This document shows, in pieces, positions 9,382 to 17,475 of a DNA stretch of 35,416 nucleotides. The notes beneath the pieces were generated by a model that saw only the letters and a list, made by a program, of their open reading frames with translations, searched no databases and was not told the DNA's origin. Source of the stretch: Bacteroidales bacterium (GTDB lineage: Bacteria > Bacteroidota > Bacteroidia > Bacteroidales > Prolixibacteraceae); NCBI GenBank assembly GCA_031272965.1, contig JAISSS010000071.1:1-35416 (forward strand), given 5' to 3'. Numbering within the stretch: the first letter of the stretch is position 1; the number at the start of each line of letters is the position of its first letter. Position numbers and translations under genes: made by a program.

Positions 9382-11040
9382 TTATTTTTTCTGCTTTTTC
9401 CCTTTTTCAGGTGTTGCGGCGGGCTGTGGCTGCGGCGCTATGTAGGGCTTTTGCAGTTGGGCATTGTCATTATGTACCACTTCGAGTTCTTCAAACAGGA
9501 TTGCCTCCGGCACGATGAACGACATTGTGATGACGGACACAATATTATCGATATAGTCTGTATCGGAAGCGCCCAGCACCCGTTTATAGGATTTCATGGT
9601 GTAGTCGGGGAATCGGACGCCGCGTACCAGCTCTTCGTGCCCGTCAGACACATAGATACGATAAACTTCGGAGGGATAGCGTCTGACGATATACGCATAT
9701 TCATAATCCTCTTCTTTTGCCGCGGCCAGCAGCATCTTTTTAAGGCTGTCTGTCGGGAAAGTTTTTGTGGAACTCAGACGGGCGACGCCCGGATAGATAG
9801 CTGTTCCATACGAACTAAGTCGCCGCATGTGGCCATTGCTGTGCTGGAACTTGCGGGTAGGCGTCCGTCCGTTGAGCATCCCCCGCAATACGCCATTCTC
9901 AACTAATACTTCTTCTGCTTTCGGCGCTACCCCCTGCGCATCTACAGGGAAATAACCGACTAATTTCTCACCCTTATAAGATTGAGTGCCGGACATCGAG
10001 GTAACGCTCAGGTCTCTGGAAATGATTTTCTTGTCCTTCATAACTTCGAGTGTATTTCCGCCACCGAAGTTCGACAGCAGCGGTTTGCGGACAGCCCGAA
10101 GGCTGTTGGCACTGTTGAAGAAAAGGCTGAGAAACGTCTGGCTGACGGCGCTGCGTTCAAACAGCACAGGGCCGGCGTATGCCTCGTTCTTGATGGTCGG
10201 CGCCTTGCAGGAACTGATGAATTTCGAGATTACAACTTCGCAGGTATCTATAAATTTCTCCAGAGTGGGGATTTTCTCGAAGTCGGTATGTGAGATACCA
10301 AAAGAGTTCGACATAGACATGCCGTCGTCAGCCAATGCGCTCATGGTCATACTTACCGAGTGTATCACAGAGGGGATAGCTAATTTCGTTCCTTCCGTAT
10401 TATATGTGTAAGTCATAATAGTATTGACTTGGGCAGATACTGACGAGCTCACGATTTCGGGGTATTTATTCACTGTTTCGGATGCTTTCGCGACATAATT
10501 TTCCCAATATTTCTTGTCGAAATTGGCTGTGGCAGGCGGGAGTATCACCTGAACAGGGGGGGTTTGTTCCATTTCCGGCAGGTTCAGGTCTTCGTCGTCG
10601 ATTTTCTGGCGGGCAATAGCGGCGAGTTTGGCCTCGTAGCTTTCTGCGGCGTTCTTATAGAGCAGGTCCATGTCCCGCCATATTCCCGTTTCGATGTCAA
10701 CAGCCGTGTTATCAAGCGGAATGCGGCTTTGCATGGAGGAGGGGTCGTTGGCGCGGCTGTAGTCGCCCACCAATATCGTGGGATTGCCGAAGCGCTGGGT
10801 ATATTCCTGCTCGTTGACTATCGAACCAAGCGAGGCCGAAACAGACAGCACTTTTGTATCGACCACTGTATAGTCGATGAAGAAGGGGGGGCGCATATTT
10901 TTTATCCGCAGGCTGTCCATACTGCGGGTAACTTCTTTCTGTATTGCCGACAGGATAGCGTCAGTATCGGTTTGTGCCGCGGCGTTGCCCGCAATCAGCA
11001 GGGACAGGGCGATAATAGATATTTTTATTCTTGCGTACAT
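9382..11040 (-). CDS. Exported TldD/PmbA-family protein lacking the zinc motif (TldE-like)
   Basis: From the ATG at 11040 the protein has 552 residues and a signal peptide (MYARIKISIIALSLLIAGNAAAQ). The frame continues eight codons to a TTG, which I reject because it would bury the signal peptide. It shares layout with the upstream gene: an FFIDYTVVD/ISYRVRD-type N-terminal region, ALADDGMSMS near the middle, an AYAGPVLFE segment, then LVENGVLRGMLNGRTPTRKFQHSNGH. Where the neighbour has HEIFGH it has ERSAVSQ, so the HExxxH zinc site is gone. This mirrors E. coli TldE/PmbA, the non-metal partner of TldD. The tail is Pro/Gln/Lys-rich. It follows the TldD-like gene after 24 bases. Role: probably the partner of an envelope protease heterodimer (inference). 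Confidence 0.75.
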   Translation of the reverse strand: MYARIKISIIALSLLIAGNAAAQTDTDAILSAIQKEVTRSMDSLRIKNMRPPFFIDYTVVDTKVLSVSASLGSIVNEQEYTQRFGNPTILVGDYSRANDPSSMQSRIPLDNTAVDIETGIWRDMDLLYKNAAESYEAKLAAIARQKIDDEDLNLPEMEQTPPVQVILPPATANFDKKYWENYVAKASETVNKYPEIVSSSVSAQVNTIMTYTYNTEGTKLAIPSVIHSVSMTMSALADDGMSMSNSFGISHTDFEKIPTLEKFIDTCEVVISKFISSCKAPTIKNEAYAGPVLFERSAVSQTFLSLFFNSANSLRAVRKPLLSNFGGGNTLEVMKDKKIISRDLSVTSMSGTQSYKGEKLVGYFPVDAQGVAPKAEEVLVENGVLRGMLNGRTPTRKFQHSNGHMRRLSSYGTAIYPGVARLSSTKTFPTDSLKKMLLAAAKEEDYEYAYIVRRYPSEVYRIYVSDGHEELVRGVRFPDYTMKSYKRVLGASDTDYIDNIVSVITMSFIVPEAILFEELEVVHNDNAQLQKPYIAPQPQPAATPEKGKKQKK

Positions 11041-11064
11041 GATGTTCTGTTTTTTGTAGTACAA

Positions 11065-12741
11065 TTAATGTTCGTGAGGGCGTTTCAACATGGGAGGCTG
11101 GGTCTGCGATTTGGCTTTCCGCTGGGTTTCAATCATTTTTATATAGAGTGTAGGGGCGACACATGATTGGGGAATCCAGCCCGATTCGGCGCCGCACTGA
11201 CCGTTGAAGGCGTCGTATTCGGTGCCGCAGGCGGCAATCTGCGAGAAGATTGACAGCGGGGTTCCTACCAGGTCAACGCCGCGCACTAATTCGTCGGGGC
11301 GACCATCGGCATAGATGCGGTACACCACTAAGGGCATCACGTTGAAGGCGTTGGGCTGATAGCGGCCTGTTTGGGTGAAGCCGCCTTCCACCAGTCCGAA
11401 GATATAGCCATAGTCCCTGTTTTCCGCTTTCAGCTGCTCGCGGAGCATATCCCGCAGTTGGGCGTCGGTTTTGGGCGCTGACGATTCTATGACCAGATTC
11501 GACTGACGGCTGAAGCAGTCGTAGTCGATATTTGCGCGTCCGTGGCCGTTAGAATTGGAGAATCCGGTGATAGGTGTCCGGCTCATGAGGAAGGCGTTAA
11601 GGACGCCATCCTTCACGATGTCAACGCGCTGGCCGCGTACCCCTTCGTCGTCGAAGACGTAACCGCCGTTCATCTCAATGCCCTTGTAGGCTTTCAGCTG
11701 CGGGGCGTAATAGAGGCTCATGTCTTCGGGCAATATTTTTTGCCCCACCTTTGTTTTAAAGGTCTGGGCGTCGGCTTCCTGCTTCAGGCGGGCGCCCTCT
11801 ACGCGGTGTCCGAAGATTTCGTGGAAGAATACGCCGGTAGCGCCCGCGGTCATTAGCGCCGGGCCGGAATAGGATTCTGCGATGGGCGCGTTCTTCAAGG
11901 CAGTGAGCAGGGCGCTCAACTCGGCAATATCTTTGGCTACCTGCGCATCGGAGGGTACCCCTTTCAGGGTACGCGACCAGTAGGTCTTGTAGAGCGGCAG
12001 TTGCATGCCGTCGTCGGCCATTGTTGAAGCGGATACCTGTAGCCGGTAGTGGTGGTCGTTTTCCGCGATTTCGGCGCCTTCGGTATCCACAAAGTATCTG
12101 CGTACCAGCTCCACTTCGAGCGAGATATTGCTGTTCAGGATGTCCTGATTGGCAGCCAGAATAGCCCCGTATTTTTTGAGGCGTTTTTTCCATTCCGCAC
12201 TGTTGAACTTAAGTTCGGAAAATTGCATGGCCGGTTCGATATATTTTTCCCGCTTTTCGTGGGAGAAGTCGTCAGACAGGTCTTCTGCGGCCACCTTCAC
12301 TGCCACATTGGCTTTCACGTTCTCAAAACGGGTCAAAGCATCCTTGTAATGGGAATCGGTTGCCCGCCATATCGCGTTCTGCACCGACAGAGGAATGTCA
12401 GTGAGCGGGAGTTGCATGGAGTTGTCGAATTTACCGGAGCCGCCGCGTTCACGCAGCTCACGGGTGTTGTCCATCTCATAACTGCCAACCCGCACGTCCG
12501 TGTTGAGATGGCGGTTGTGCGAGGTCCGCTCGTCAACCAATCCCCCGAAAGAATATGACAGGTTTGTAACATGCGTATCCCTTACACGATAGCTGATGTA
12601 ATAGGCCGGAACCGGCTGCGCTTTAAATGCCTCAAAGTTCCGGTTAATTTCTCCTTTCATGATGTCCACCAGCTTATCCTGCGCCGACATAGCACCGGAT
12701 ACTGCAAACATCAAAAACAATAAAAACTTTGTTTTAACCAT
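11065..12741 (-). CDS. Exported TldD-like metalloprotease with HExxxH
   Basis: From the ATG at 12741 the protein has 558 residues with a signal peptide (MVKTKFLLFLMFAVSGAMSAQ). The zinc motif HEIFGH lies at residues 307-312. It is followed by the TldD C-terminal features DEGVRGQRVDIVKDGVLNAFLMSR and a late CGAESGWIPQSC region that can supply the cysteine ligand. E. coli TldD acts with TldE in the cytoplasm as a narrow-gated peptidase, for example in microcin maturation. This copy is exported, so a periplasmic role is expected; the substrate is unknown. It lies upstream of the TldE-like gene in the same operon. A TTG-started N-terminal extension is rejected. Confidence 0.83.
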   Translation of the reverse strand: MVKTKFLLFLMFAVSGAMSAQDKLVDIMKGEINRNFEAFKAQPVPAYYISYRVRDTHVTNLSYSFGGLVDERTSHNRHLNTDVRVGSYEMDNTRELRERGGSGKFDNSMQLPLTDIPLSVQNAIWRATDSHYKDALTRFENVKANVAVKVAAEDLSDDFSHEKREKYIEPAMQFSELKFNSAEWKKRLKKYGAILAANQDILNSNISLEVELVRRYFVDTEGAEIAENDHHYRLQVSASTMADDGMQLPLYKTYWSRTLKGVPSDAQVAKDIAELSALLTALKNAPIAESYSGPALMTAGATGVFFHEIFGHRVEGARLKQEADAQTFKTKVGQKILPEDMSLYYAPQLKAYKGIEMNGGYVFDDEGVRGQRVDIVKDGVLNAFLMSRTPITGFSNSNGHGRANIDYDCFSRQSNLVIESSAPKTDAQLRDMLREQLKAENRDYGYIFGLVEGGFTQTGRYQPNAFNVMPLVVYRIYADGRPDELVRGVDLVGTPLSIFSQIAACGTEYDAFNGQCGAESGWIPQSCVAPTLYIKMIETQRKAKSQTQPPMLKRPHEH

Positions 12742-13045
12742 GATGCTGTATTTTAATTTATTTAGCCACAAAAATAATAAAAAGAAATATCCGTCCAATA
12801 AAATGCCGATTTTTTTCTGTCCGGCACTGTATATTTATCAAGAATCTTCAGCAATAAGCCGGTTAGCAGTACTATTGCCCCCCGTAAATTTAGAAATCGT
12901 TCATATTTCAATCAAGTCGTTATTTATAACACACTTATAATCAAGATATTATAAAATTTCATAATAATTTAACATAAAATTTTACGGCTATTAGAAAAAA
13001 AATGTGTTACTTGGTCATATTAATAATTAAAGAAAGGATTTAAAA
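12742..13045. other. AT-rich divergent intergenic region between the tldD-like gene and sodB
   Basis: This 304-bp stretch separates two divergent genes. It contains the promoter of the tldD-like operon, a small TGCCG/CGGCA hairpin around 12801, and long AT-rich runs before sodB. AAAGGA at 13033-13038 is a fair ribosome binding site for sodB. A short plus-strand open frame here has no family features and I do not call it a gene. Confidence 0.6.
12769..12798 (-). promoter_or_regulatory. Promoter of the TldD/TldE-like operon
   Basis: On the minus strand there is TATTTTTG (12769-12776), a match to the -7 consensus, with TTG (12796-12798) exactly 19 bases upstream as the -33 element. The chosen ATG is 28 bases downstream. 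Confidence 0.6.
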
Positions 13046-13627
13046 ATGAGTTTTGAATTACCTGCGTTACCATACGCAAAAGATGCGCTTGAGCCGTATA
13101 TCAGCGCAAAGACGCTGGAATTTCACTACGGCAAGCATCATCAGACCTATGTTACCAATCTCAACAATCTGGTAGCGGGCAGTAAATATGGAGAGGCCTC
13201 GCTGGAGACGCTCATCCGTGAGGCCGACGGTGGCATATATAACAACGCTGCTCAGGTATGGAACCATACGTTCTATTTTGAGCAGTTCTCGGCGACACCG
13301 TCCACAGCCCCCACCGGCAAGCTGAAGGAAGCTATCGCCGCTGCCTCATTCGGTTTTGTTGACGTCTTCGTGGAAGCGTTCAACAAGGCGGCCGCAACAT
13401 TGTTTGGCTCCGGCTGGGTATGGCTGGCCAAAACCGCCGACAGCCAGCTGGCAATCATCCAGAGCAGCAATGCAGGGAATCCGTTGCGCGACGGCGCCAC
13501 GCCTCTGCTGACCATCGACCTCTGGGAACATGCCTACTATCTGGACAAGCAGAACGCACGGGCCAAATACATCGAAGACTTCTGGAAAATATTGGACTGG
13601 AAAGTCATTGAGAATCGCTTCGCATAG
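13046..13627 (+). CDS. sodB: Superoxide dismutase, Fe/Mn family
   Basis: SodB converts superoxide to oxygen and hydrogen peroxide in the cytoplasm. The 193 residues fit the family closely, with metal ligands His27, His74, Asp158 and His162 in the motifs EFHYGKHH, WNHTFYFEQ and DLWEHAYYLD. Bacteroidota enzymes of this type are usually iron or cambialistic (work with Fe or Mn). Metal choice cannot be settled here: the usual aromatic residue after NHTFY is Phe. A ribosome binding site, AAAGGA, lies 7 bases before the ATG. It stands alone between divergent and convergent neighbours. Confidence 0.95.
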   Translation: MSFELPALPYAKDALEPYISAKTLEFHYGKHHQTYVTNLNNLVAGSKYGEASLETLIREADGGIYNNAAQVWNHTFYFEQFSATPSTAPTGKLKEAIAAASFGFVDVFVEAFNKAAATLFGSGWVWLAKTADSQLAIIQSSNAGNPLRDGATPLLTIDLWEHAYYLDKQNARAKYIEDFWKILDWKVIENRFA

Positions 13628-13655
13628 GCAACAGTATATCGGCACATGATGTGGA

Positions 13656-13699
13656 TGCAGGGGTGAGACGGGCAGCTCCGTCTTTACAATTCCCCTGCA
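13656..13699. terminator. Nested inverted repeat between convergent sodB and oxidoreductase genes
   Basis: Outer arms TGCAGGGG (13656-13663) and CCCCTGCA (13692-13699) enclose inner arms AGACGG (13666-13671) and CCGTCT (13678-13683). It lacks a T-run on either side, so termination is plausible from its position but not proven. Confidence 0.45.
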
Positions 13700-13710
13700 C
13701 TGCTTCCATA

Positions 13711-14721
13711 TCATTTGGGGCAGGTATCGGGGCAGGAACAGAACAGGTCGGCAGGGAAAACGATGCCCGCGTCTGCTCGTGCTGCGCATAATACTTGTAT
13801 GACATTTCTACAGTGCCTCAGGCGGGCTTCATATTCGGCAGTGGCGTCCGGCCGGAGCAGATGTACAGCCTCCAACAGTGTCAGCAGGAAGTTATCGCTT
13901 TCCGACTGCCCGCCTCCGGTCAGCTGTTGCGCGTTCTTGAGCAGACGCACATTATGCAGTATCGACGGCGGCGAGGCAGAGAACGCAGTATCACGTTCGC
14001 CACACAGAGCAACACGGGGAGGCAGTTCAAAGTTCTTGCCGCACAGCATGTTAACAGTAAACCCGTCGTATGTCAGACACAAGGCTCCGGCGCTGTCAAC
14101 GCCCGAAGACATCATGTTGCAGCGATAGGATACCATACGCGGCAATCCGAACAGCCCCACTGCCAGATGGACGCCATACACACCGAGGTCATAGAGGGCG
14201 CCCCCTGAAAATTCCGCCGTAAAAACGTTGGGCTTTTGCCCCTCCAACCACGCATTGTATTTGCGCGAATATTTGCAGAAAGATATGTCCACCCACCGCA
14301 GGGCGCCGAGTTGAGGCAGACAGTTACGAAGAGCAGAGAATCCGGACGAGGATAGCGTCCGCGTGATTTCTATGAGGCGGCAGCCCGCACGGGCGGCAGT
14401 AGCGCTCAGCACATCAAATTCGTGCAGAGTTGATACTAACGGCTTCTCAACAAGGACATGCTTGCCCGCTGTCAGCGCCTCACGCGCCGCCTCAAAATGC
14501 AACCCGTTGGGCAGCCCGATATAGACCACATCAACGTCGCTGGCATTAACTGTCGCGTATGTATCGCACGAATGTTCAATATTATAACTCCTTGCAAAGG
14601 CCGCGGCTTTGGCGATGTCGCGATTGTAAACGTGAGTTATCCTGAAATCAGACGCTTTTGCTACATTCTGCACAAATTCATGGCTTATATCACCGGTTCC
14701 TAAAATTGCTGTTCTCAACAT
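13711..14721 (-). CDS. Gfo/Idh/MocA-family NAD(P)-dependent oxidoreductase
   Basis: A 336-residue protein starting at the ATG at 14721; a GTG two codons upstream is less likely. The N-terminal Rossmann motif GTGDIS is at residues 8-13, and the EKP motif with the family's catalytic lysine is Lys93. The second domain carries GGALYDLGVYGVH (173-185), matching the dihydrodiol dehydrogenase-like branch of the family. Substrates are usually sugars, sugar acids or cyclitols; this one cannot be predicted. The C-terminus ends in an unusual cysteine-rich tail (FCSCPDTCPK). It has its own -7 element and no functional link to its neighbours. Confidence 0.85.
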   Translation of the reverse strand: MLRTAILGTGDISHEFVQNVAKASDFRITHVYNRDIAKAAAFARSYNIEHSCDTYATVNASDVDVVYIGLPNGLHFEAAREALTAGKHVLVEKPLVSTLHEFDVLSATAARAGCRLIEITRTLSSSGFSALRNCLPQLGALRWVDISFCKYSRKYNAWLEGQKPNVFTAEFSGGALYDLGVYGVHLAVGLFGLPRMVSYRCNMMSSGVDSAGALCLTYDGFTVNMLCGKNFELPPRVALCGERDTAFSASPPSILHNVRLLKNAQQLTGGGQSESDNFLLTLLEAVHLLRPDATAEYEARLRHCRNVIQVLCAARADAGIVFPADLFCSCPDTCPK

Positions 14722-14773
14722 GCTCACAAGATATTATTATTTTCGCAATACAAAAAATGTTTAAAAGGCGATG

Positions 14774-14781
14774 CAAAGATA
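14774..14781 (-). promoter_or_regulatory. Bacteroidota -7 element of the Gfo/Idh gene
   Basis: Minus strand TATCTTTG followed by C, about 52 bases before the ATG at 14721. No clear -33 TTG at the usual spacing. Confidence 0.45.
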
Positions 14782-14858
14782 CAAAAAATATCACGCTGCC
14801 ATACTTATCCCGACTATTCGTCGGACATTGGATACCGGTATCTGGCATCCGGATTGGG

Positions 14859-15149
14859 TTATGTAAACACAAGTTCTTTTACGAGTTCCTGATTCACGAC
14901 GGAATTCAGCTGTCGGCGGATGTTTTCGCGGTTCATGAGCAGCTCGTTACGTGCTACCGGCGATGACATCTTCACAAACAGAGTTCCATTACGGAGACTC
15001 AGGTGCTTGGTACGGTCGGCGCATCCGGCGCCCACTACGGCCTGCCATGATGCCATCAGTTCGGTTTCGACGGCCTTTTTTTCCAGCTTCTGTTCGTGCA
15101 TGAAGCGCTGGAGCACCGTGCTGATTGATTCCGTATTAGTTCTGCGCAT
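14859..15149 (-). CDS. dciA: DUF721 protein, short DciA-type replicative helicase loader
   Basis: A 96-residue DUF721 protein. The conserved core is seen as WQAVVGAGCADRTKHLSLRNGTLFVKMSSPVARNEL (about 35-70), followed by the amphipathic helix ending near residue 90. DciA loads or assists the replicative helicase DnaB in bacteria without DnaC/DnaI. Bacteroidota carry a short form like this. The start codon lies inside recF (14-base overlap), so the two are cotranscribed and probably translationally coupled. The family assignment is good; the helicase-loading role is known from other phyla. Confidence 0.82.
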   Translation of the reverse strand: MRRTNTESISTVLQRFMHEQKLEKKAVETELMASWQAVVGAGCADRTKHLSLRNGTLFVKMSSPVARNELLMNRENIRRQLNSVVNQELVKELVFT

Positions 15150-16251
15150 GAACGACCTCCTTTACTGTTCCCGCCGCGACGACGAAAAACTTCGCGGCAG
15201 AGGTGATTTCCCGAATGATACCGTCCAAATGCTCGCGATTGGTGTCGGTTATGAATATCTGTCCGAAATGGGCGTCTTCCACTAATTGTACAATAGCCCT
15301 GACCCGGTTGGCATCTAACTTGTCGAAGATGTCGTCGAGCAACAGGATTGGCGACTGCCCCGACTGCCGCCGGATGAAGTCAAACTGCGCGAGTTTCAGC
15401 GCCACCAAATAGGTCTTTTTTTGCCCTTCCGACCCCAGCTTGCGGATGGGGAATCCGTCAAGTTCAAAGCGCACATCGTCTTTATGAATCCCCACAGTAG
15501 TGTGCTGCAATAAGAGGTCTTTGGAGTAACTGGCTTTCAGTAGCCCCGCGAAATCGCCCGCCAGCAGTGGCGATTCAAAAAGCATGCAGGTTGGCTCGTT
15601 GCCACCTGAAATCAACTCATAGTATGTCTGAAATACGGGCTGAAAATCGCGCAGGAACTCAATACGCCGTTCCGAAATCACGCGACCATGCAATGTCATT
15701 TGCTCGTCCCATACCTCCACCATATCGTATGGCACGGCCTGACCTTCAAATTGCTTCAACAGCTTGTTGCGCTGCTGTAATGCACGGTTGTAACGAATAA
15801 GATGCACAAGATATTCCGCATCGTATTGCGAAATCAGCCCGTCAATAAAGCGGCGCCGCCCGTCGCTGCCCCCGGTAATCAGCTCAATGTCTGATGGAGT
15901 AACAACCACTAAAGGCAACAACCCGATATGCTCGGCCAGCTTCCTGTACAGCTTCCTGTTACGCCGGAAATTCTTCTTCTCGCCGTTCTTCAGCCCGCAT
16001 GAAATATGCTCTTCCTGCTCGTCGCGCATATAATCGCCCTGAATGACAAAAAAATCCCGCCCCCGTGTAATGTTCTGATAATCAATAGAGTTCAGAAAAC
16101 TTTTACAAAACGACAGATAATAGACCGCATCCATGAGATTGGTCTTCCCTACCCCATTGTTACCGATAAAGCAATTGATGCCTGGAGAGAGCTGTAAATC
16201 AACCTCTTCCAGATTCTTAAAATTAATCAACGACAGATGGTGCAAATACAT
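15136..16251 (-). CDS. recF: DNA replication/repair protein RecF
   Basis: RecF is an SMC-like ATPase that, with RecO and RecR, loads RecA at gapped DNA. The 371-residue protein has the Walker A motif GNNGVGKT (30-37). The ABC-type signature is LGSEGQKKT, and the Walker B motif PILLLDDIFDKLD starts at residue 301. All three are in family order and the length is normal. The start at ATG 16251 is supported by a -7 element 18-25 bases upstream. It overlaps dciA downstream. Confidence 0.95.
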   Translation of the reverse strand: MYLHHLSLINFKNLEEVDLQLSPGINCFIGNNGVGKTNLMDAVYYLSFCKSFLNSIDYQNITRGRDFFVIQGDYMRDEQEEHISCGLKNGEKKNFRRNRKLYRKLAEHIGLLPLVVVTPSDIELITGGSDGRRRFIDGLISQYDAEYLVHLIRYNRALQQRNKLLKQFEGQAVPYDMVEVWDEQMTLHGRVISERRIEFLRDFQPVFQTYYELISGGNEPTCMLFESPLLAGDFAGLLKASYSKDLLLQHTTVGIHKDDVRFELDGFPIRKLGSEGQKKTYLVALKLAQFDFIRRQSGQSPILLLDDIFDKLDANRVRAIVQLVEDAHFGQIFITDTNREHLDGIIREITSAAKFFVVAAGTVKEVVHAQN

Positions 16252-16268
16252 GACAGTTATTTATTGTG

Positions 16269-16276
16269 CAAATATA
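16269..16276 (-). promoter_or_regulatory. Bacteroidota -7 element of recF-dciA
   Basis: Minus strand TATATTTG matches TAnnTTTG. The leader would be short (about 12 bases). The -33 element is not clear. Confidence 0.45.
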
Positions 16277-16391
16277 ATGAAAAAAGCTGTAGCTCTGTAC
16301 ATATTTCTGAAAAAACCGGCGCCGAAGGCGATACATAGGGGCGGAAAAAGTAATTTTTTGTGAGGGTTGCTGTTTATATCATTTTTCTTTG

Positions 16392-16399
16392 TACCTTTG
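16392..16399 (+). promoter_or_regulatory. Bacteroidota -7 element of the Rpn-family gene
   Basis: TACCTTTG followed by CA, the same extended form as before pgi. It sits 25 bases before the ATG at 16424, with a TTG 22 bases upstream as a weak -33 element. Confidence 0.55.
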
Positions 16400-16423
16400 C
16401 ATCCGAAGTGTAAAGACAGCAAT

Positions 16424-17371
16424 ATGGCCAGATATTTAGACCCACGCAGTGATTTAGTATTCAAGCGGGTGTTCGGCGAGCATCCCGATTTGGCGAAGAG
16501 CTTTCTCAACGCCCTGATGCCGCTGCCCCCGAACCGGCAAATAGTAGAGATAGACTATCTGCCCTCTGAGATGGTGCCCACCGACGCAATGCAGAAACGC
16601 AACTCTATCGTTGACGTACGCTGCACCGACAATTATGGACGGCAGTTCATCATAGAGATGCAGATGTATTGGACGCCGGGCTTCATACAACGCTTAGTGC
16701 TCAATGCCTCGAAAGCATACACCCGTCAGGATTACGAGTCGGGGGCTTATAAAATGCTCAAGCCTGTTTATGCCTTGGCCATTCTGAACGAGAACTTTGA
16801 AGAAGAGACGGAAGAATTCTATCACCTCTTCGAAATCATTAATCGCAACAATCCTAACGAGAAGATAGGCGAGATGGAGTTCGTCTTTGTGGAGTTGCTC
16901 AAATTCAAGCCTAAGACGGTGGCAGAGAAGAATATGATGGTCTTATGGCTGCGTTTCCTAAAAGAGACACACGGCGAACATGAGATGCCGCCGGAGCTGA
17001 CAGAAAACCCTGACATCAAAAAAGCGCTTGATTTATGCCGCGAAGTAGCTTTTACGCGGGCAGAGCTTTTCGCTTACGAAGAGTTTTGGGATTCCGTATG
17101 GTCTGAAAAGACGCTCATGGAAGGCAAATACGAATTGGGCATGGAGAAAGGTATGGCAGAAGGTCGTGCAAAGGGCTTGGCAGAAGGTCGTGCGAAGGGC
17201 TTGGCAGAAGGTCGCGCAGAAGGCCGCGCAGAAGGCGAAAAAACGAAAGCGTTGGAAATAGCCCGCAAGTTACAGTTAGCCGGAATACCTGTGGAACAGA
17301 TAACATCAATAACAGGGCTGTCGGAAGAGGAAATCGTAAAACAAGCTGTAATCGGCGGGGAGCCTGCGTAA
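16424..17371 (+). CDS. Rpn-family recombination-promoting nuclease / PD-(D/E)XK transposase-like protein
   Basis: A 315-residue protein from the ATG at 16424 (MARYLDPRSDLVFKRVFGE); an upstream extension to 16367 would span the promoter and is rejected. The N-terminal motif is typical of the Rpn / PDDEXK_2 family. The likely nuclease core is Asp64 (SIVDVRC) with Glu78-x-Gln80 (FIIEMQM), the Gln replacing the usual Lys. E. coli RpnA relatives are DNA endonucleases that promote RecA-independent recombination and are often near mobile DNA, but no IS ends are visible here. The C-terminal part has a Glu/Gly/Arg/Ala repeat (about 245-272), then a short helix-turn-helix-like segment (IPVEQITSITGLSEEEI). 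Mobility of this copy is unproven. Confidence 0.82.
   Translation: MARYLDPRSDLVFKRVFGEHPDLAKSFLNALMPLPPNRQIVEIDYLPSEMVPTDAMQKRNSIVDVRCTDNYGRQFIIEMQMYWTPGFIQRLVLNASKAYTRQDYESGAYKMLKPVYALAILNENFEEETEEFYHLFEIINRNNPNEKIGEMEFVFVELLKFKPKTVAEKNMMVLWLRFLKETHGEHEMPPELTENPDIKKALDLCREVAFTRAELFAYEEFWDSVWSEKTLMEGKYELGMEKGMAEGRAKGLAEGRAKGLAEGRAEGRAEGEKTKALEIARKLQLAGIPVEQITSITGLSEEEIVKQAVIGGEPA
17156..17239 (+). repeat. In-frame 24-bp/12-bp tandem repeat in the Rpn-family gene
   Basis: Two near-identical 24-bp units (17156-17179 and 17180-17203, one base apart) encode AEGRAKGL. They are followed by three 12-bp subunits starting GCAGAAGG (17204-17239). Repeats of this kind are common at the C-terminal coiled-coil of this family and can change copy number by slippage without breaking the frame. 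Confidence 0.85.
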
Positions 17372-17407
17372 GGACGCAACTCTGCACCGTAAAACTGCGC
17401 ATAAGCA

Positions 17408-17442
17408 AGCGCCCCGCTTCCACTCTTGGAAGTCAGGGCGCT
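17408..17442. terminator. Inverted repeat between convergent Rpn-family gene and glpD
   Basis: Outer arms AGCGCCC and GGGCGCT with an inner TTCC/GGAA pair. There is no long T-run, so it is a possible shared terminator by position. Confidence 0.5.
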
Positions 17443-17475
17443 AAGGATTATGTAAAATTGATTAACGTGTACGAT

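Noticed and set aside
12742..12798. N-terminal extension of the TldD-like protein from a TTG
   Set aside because: It would put extra residues before a good signal peptide and cover the predicted promoter.
14831..14842. 12-base palindrome GATACCGGTATC downstream of dciA
   Set aside because: A perfect palindrome of this length can occur by chance, and it has no promoter or second copy near it to suggest a binding site.
16424..17371. Rpn-family gene as a complete insertion sequence
   Set aside because: No terminal inverted repeats or target duplications are visible around it, and it has a normal host-type promoter.
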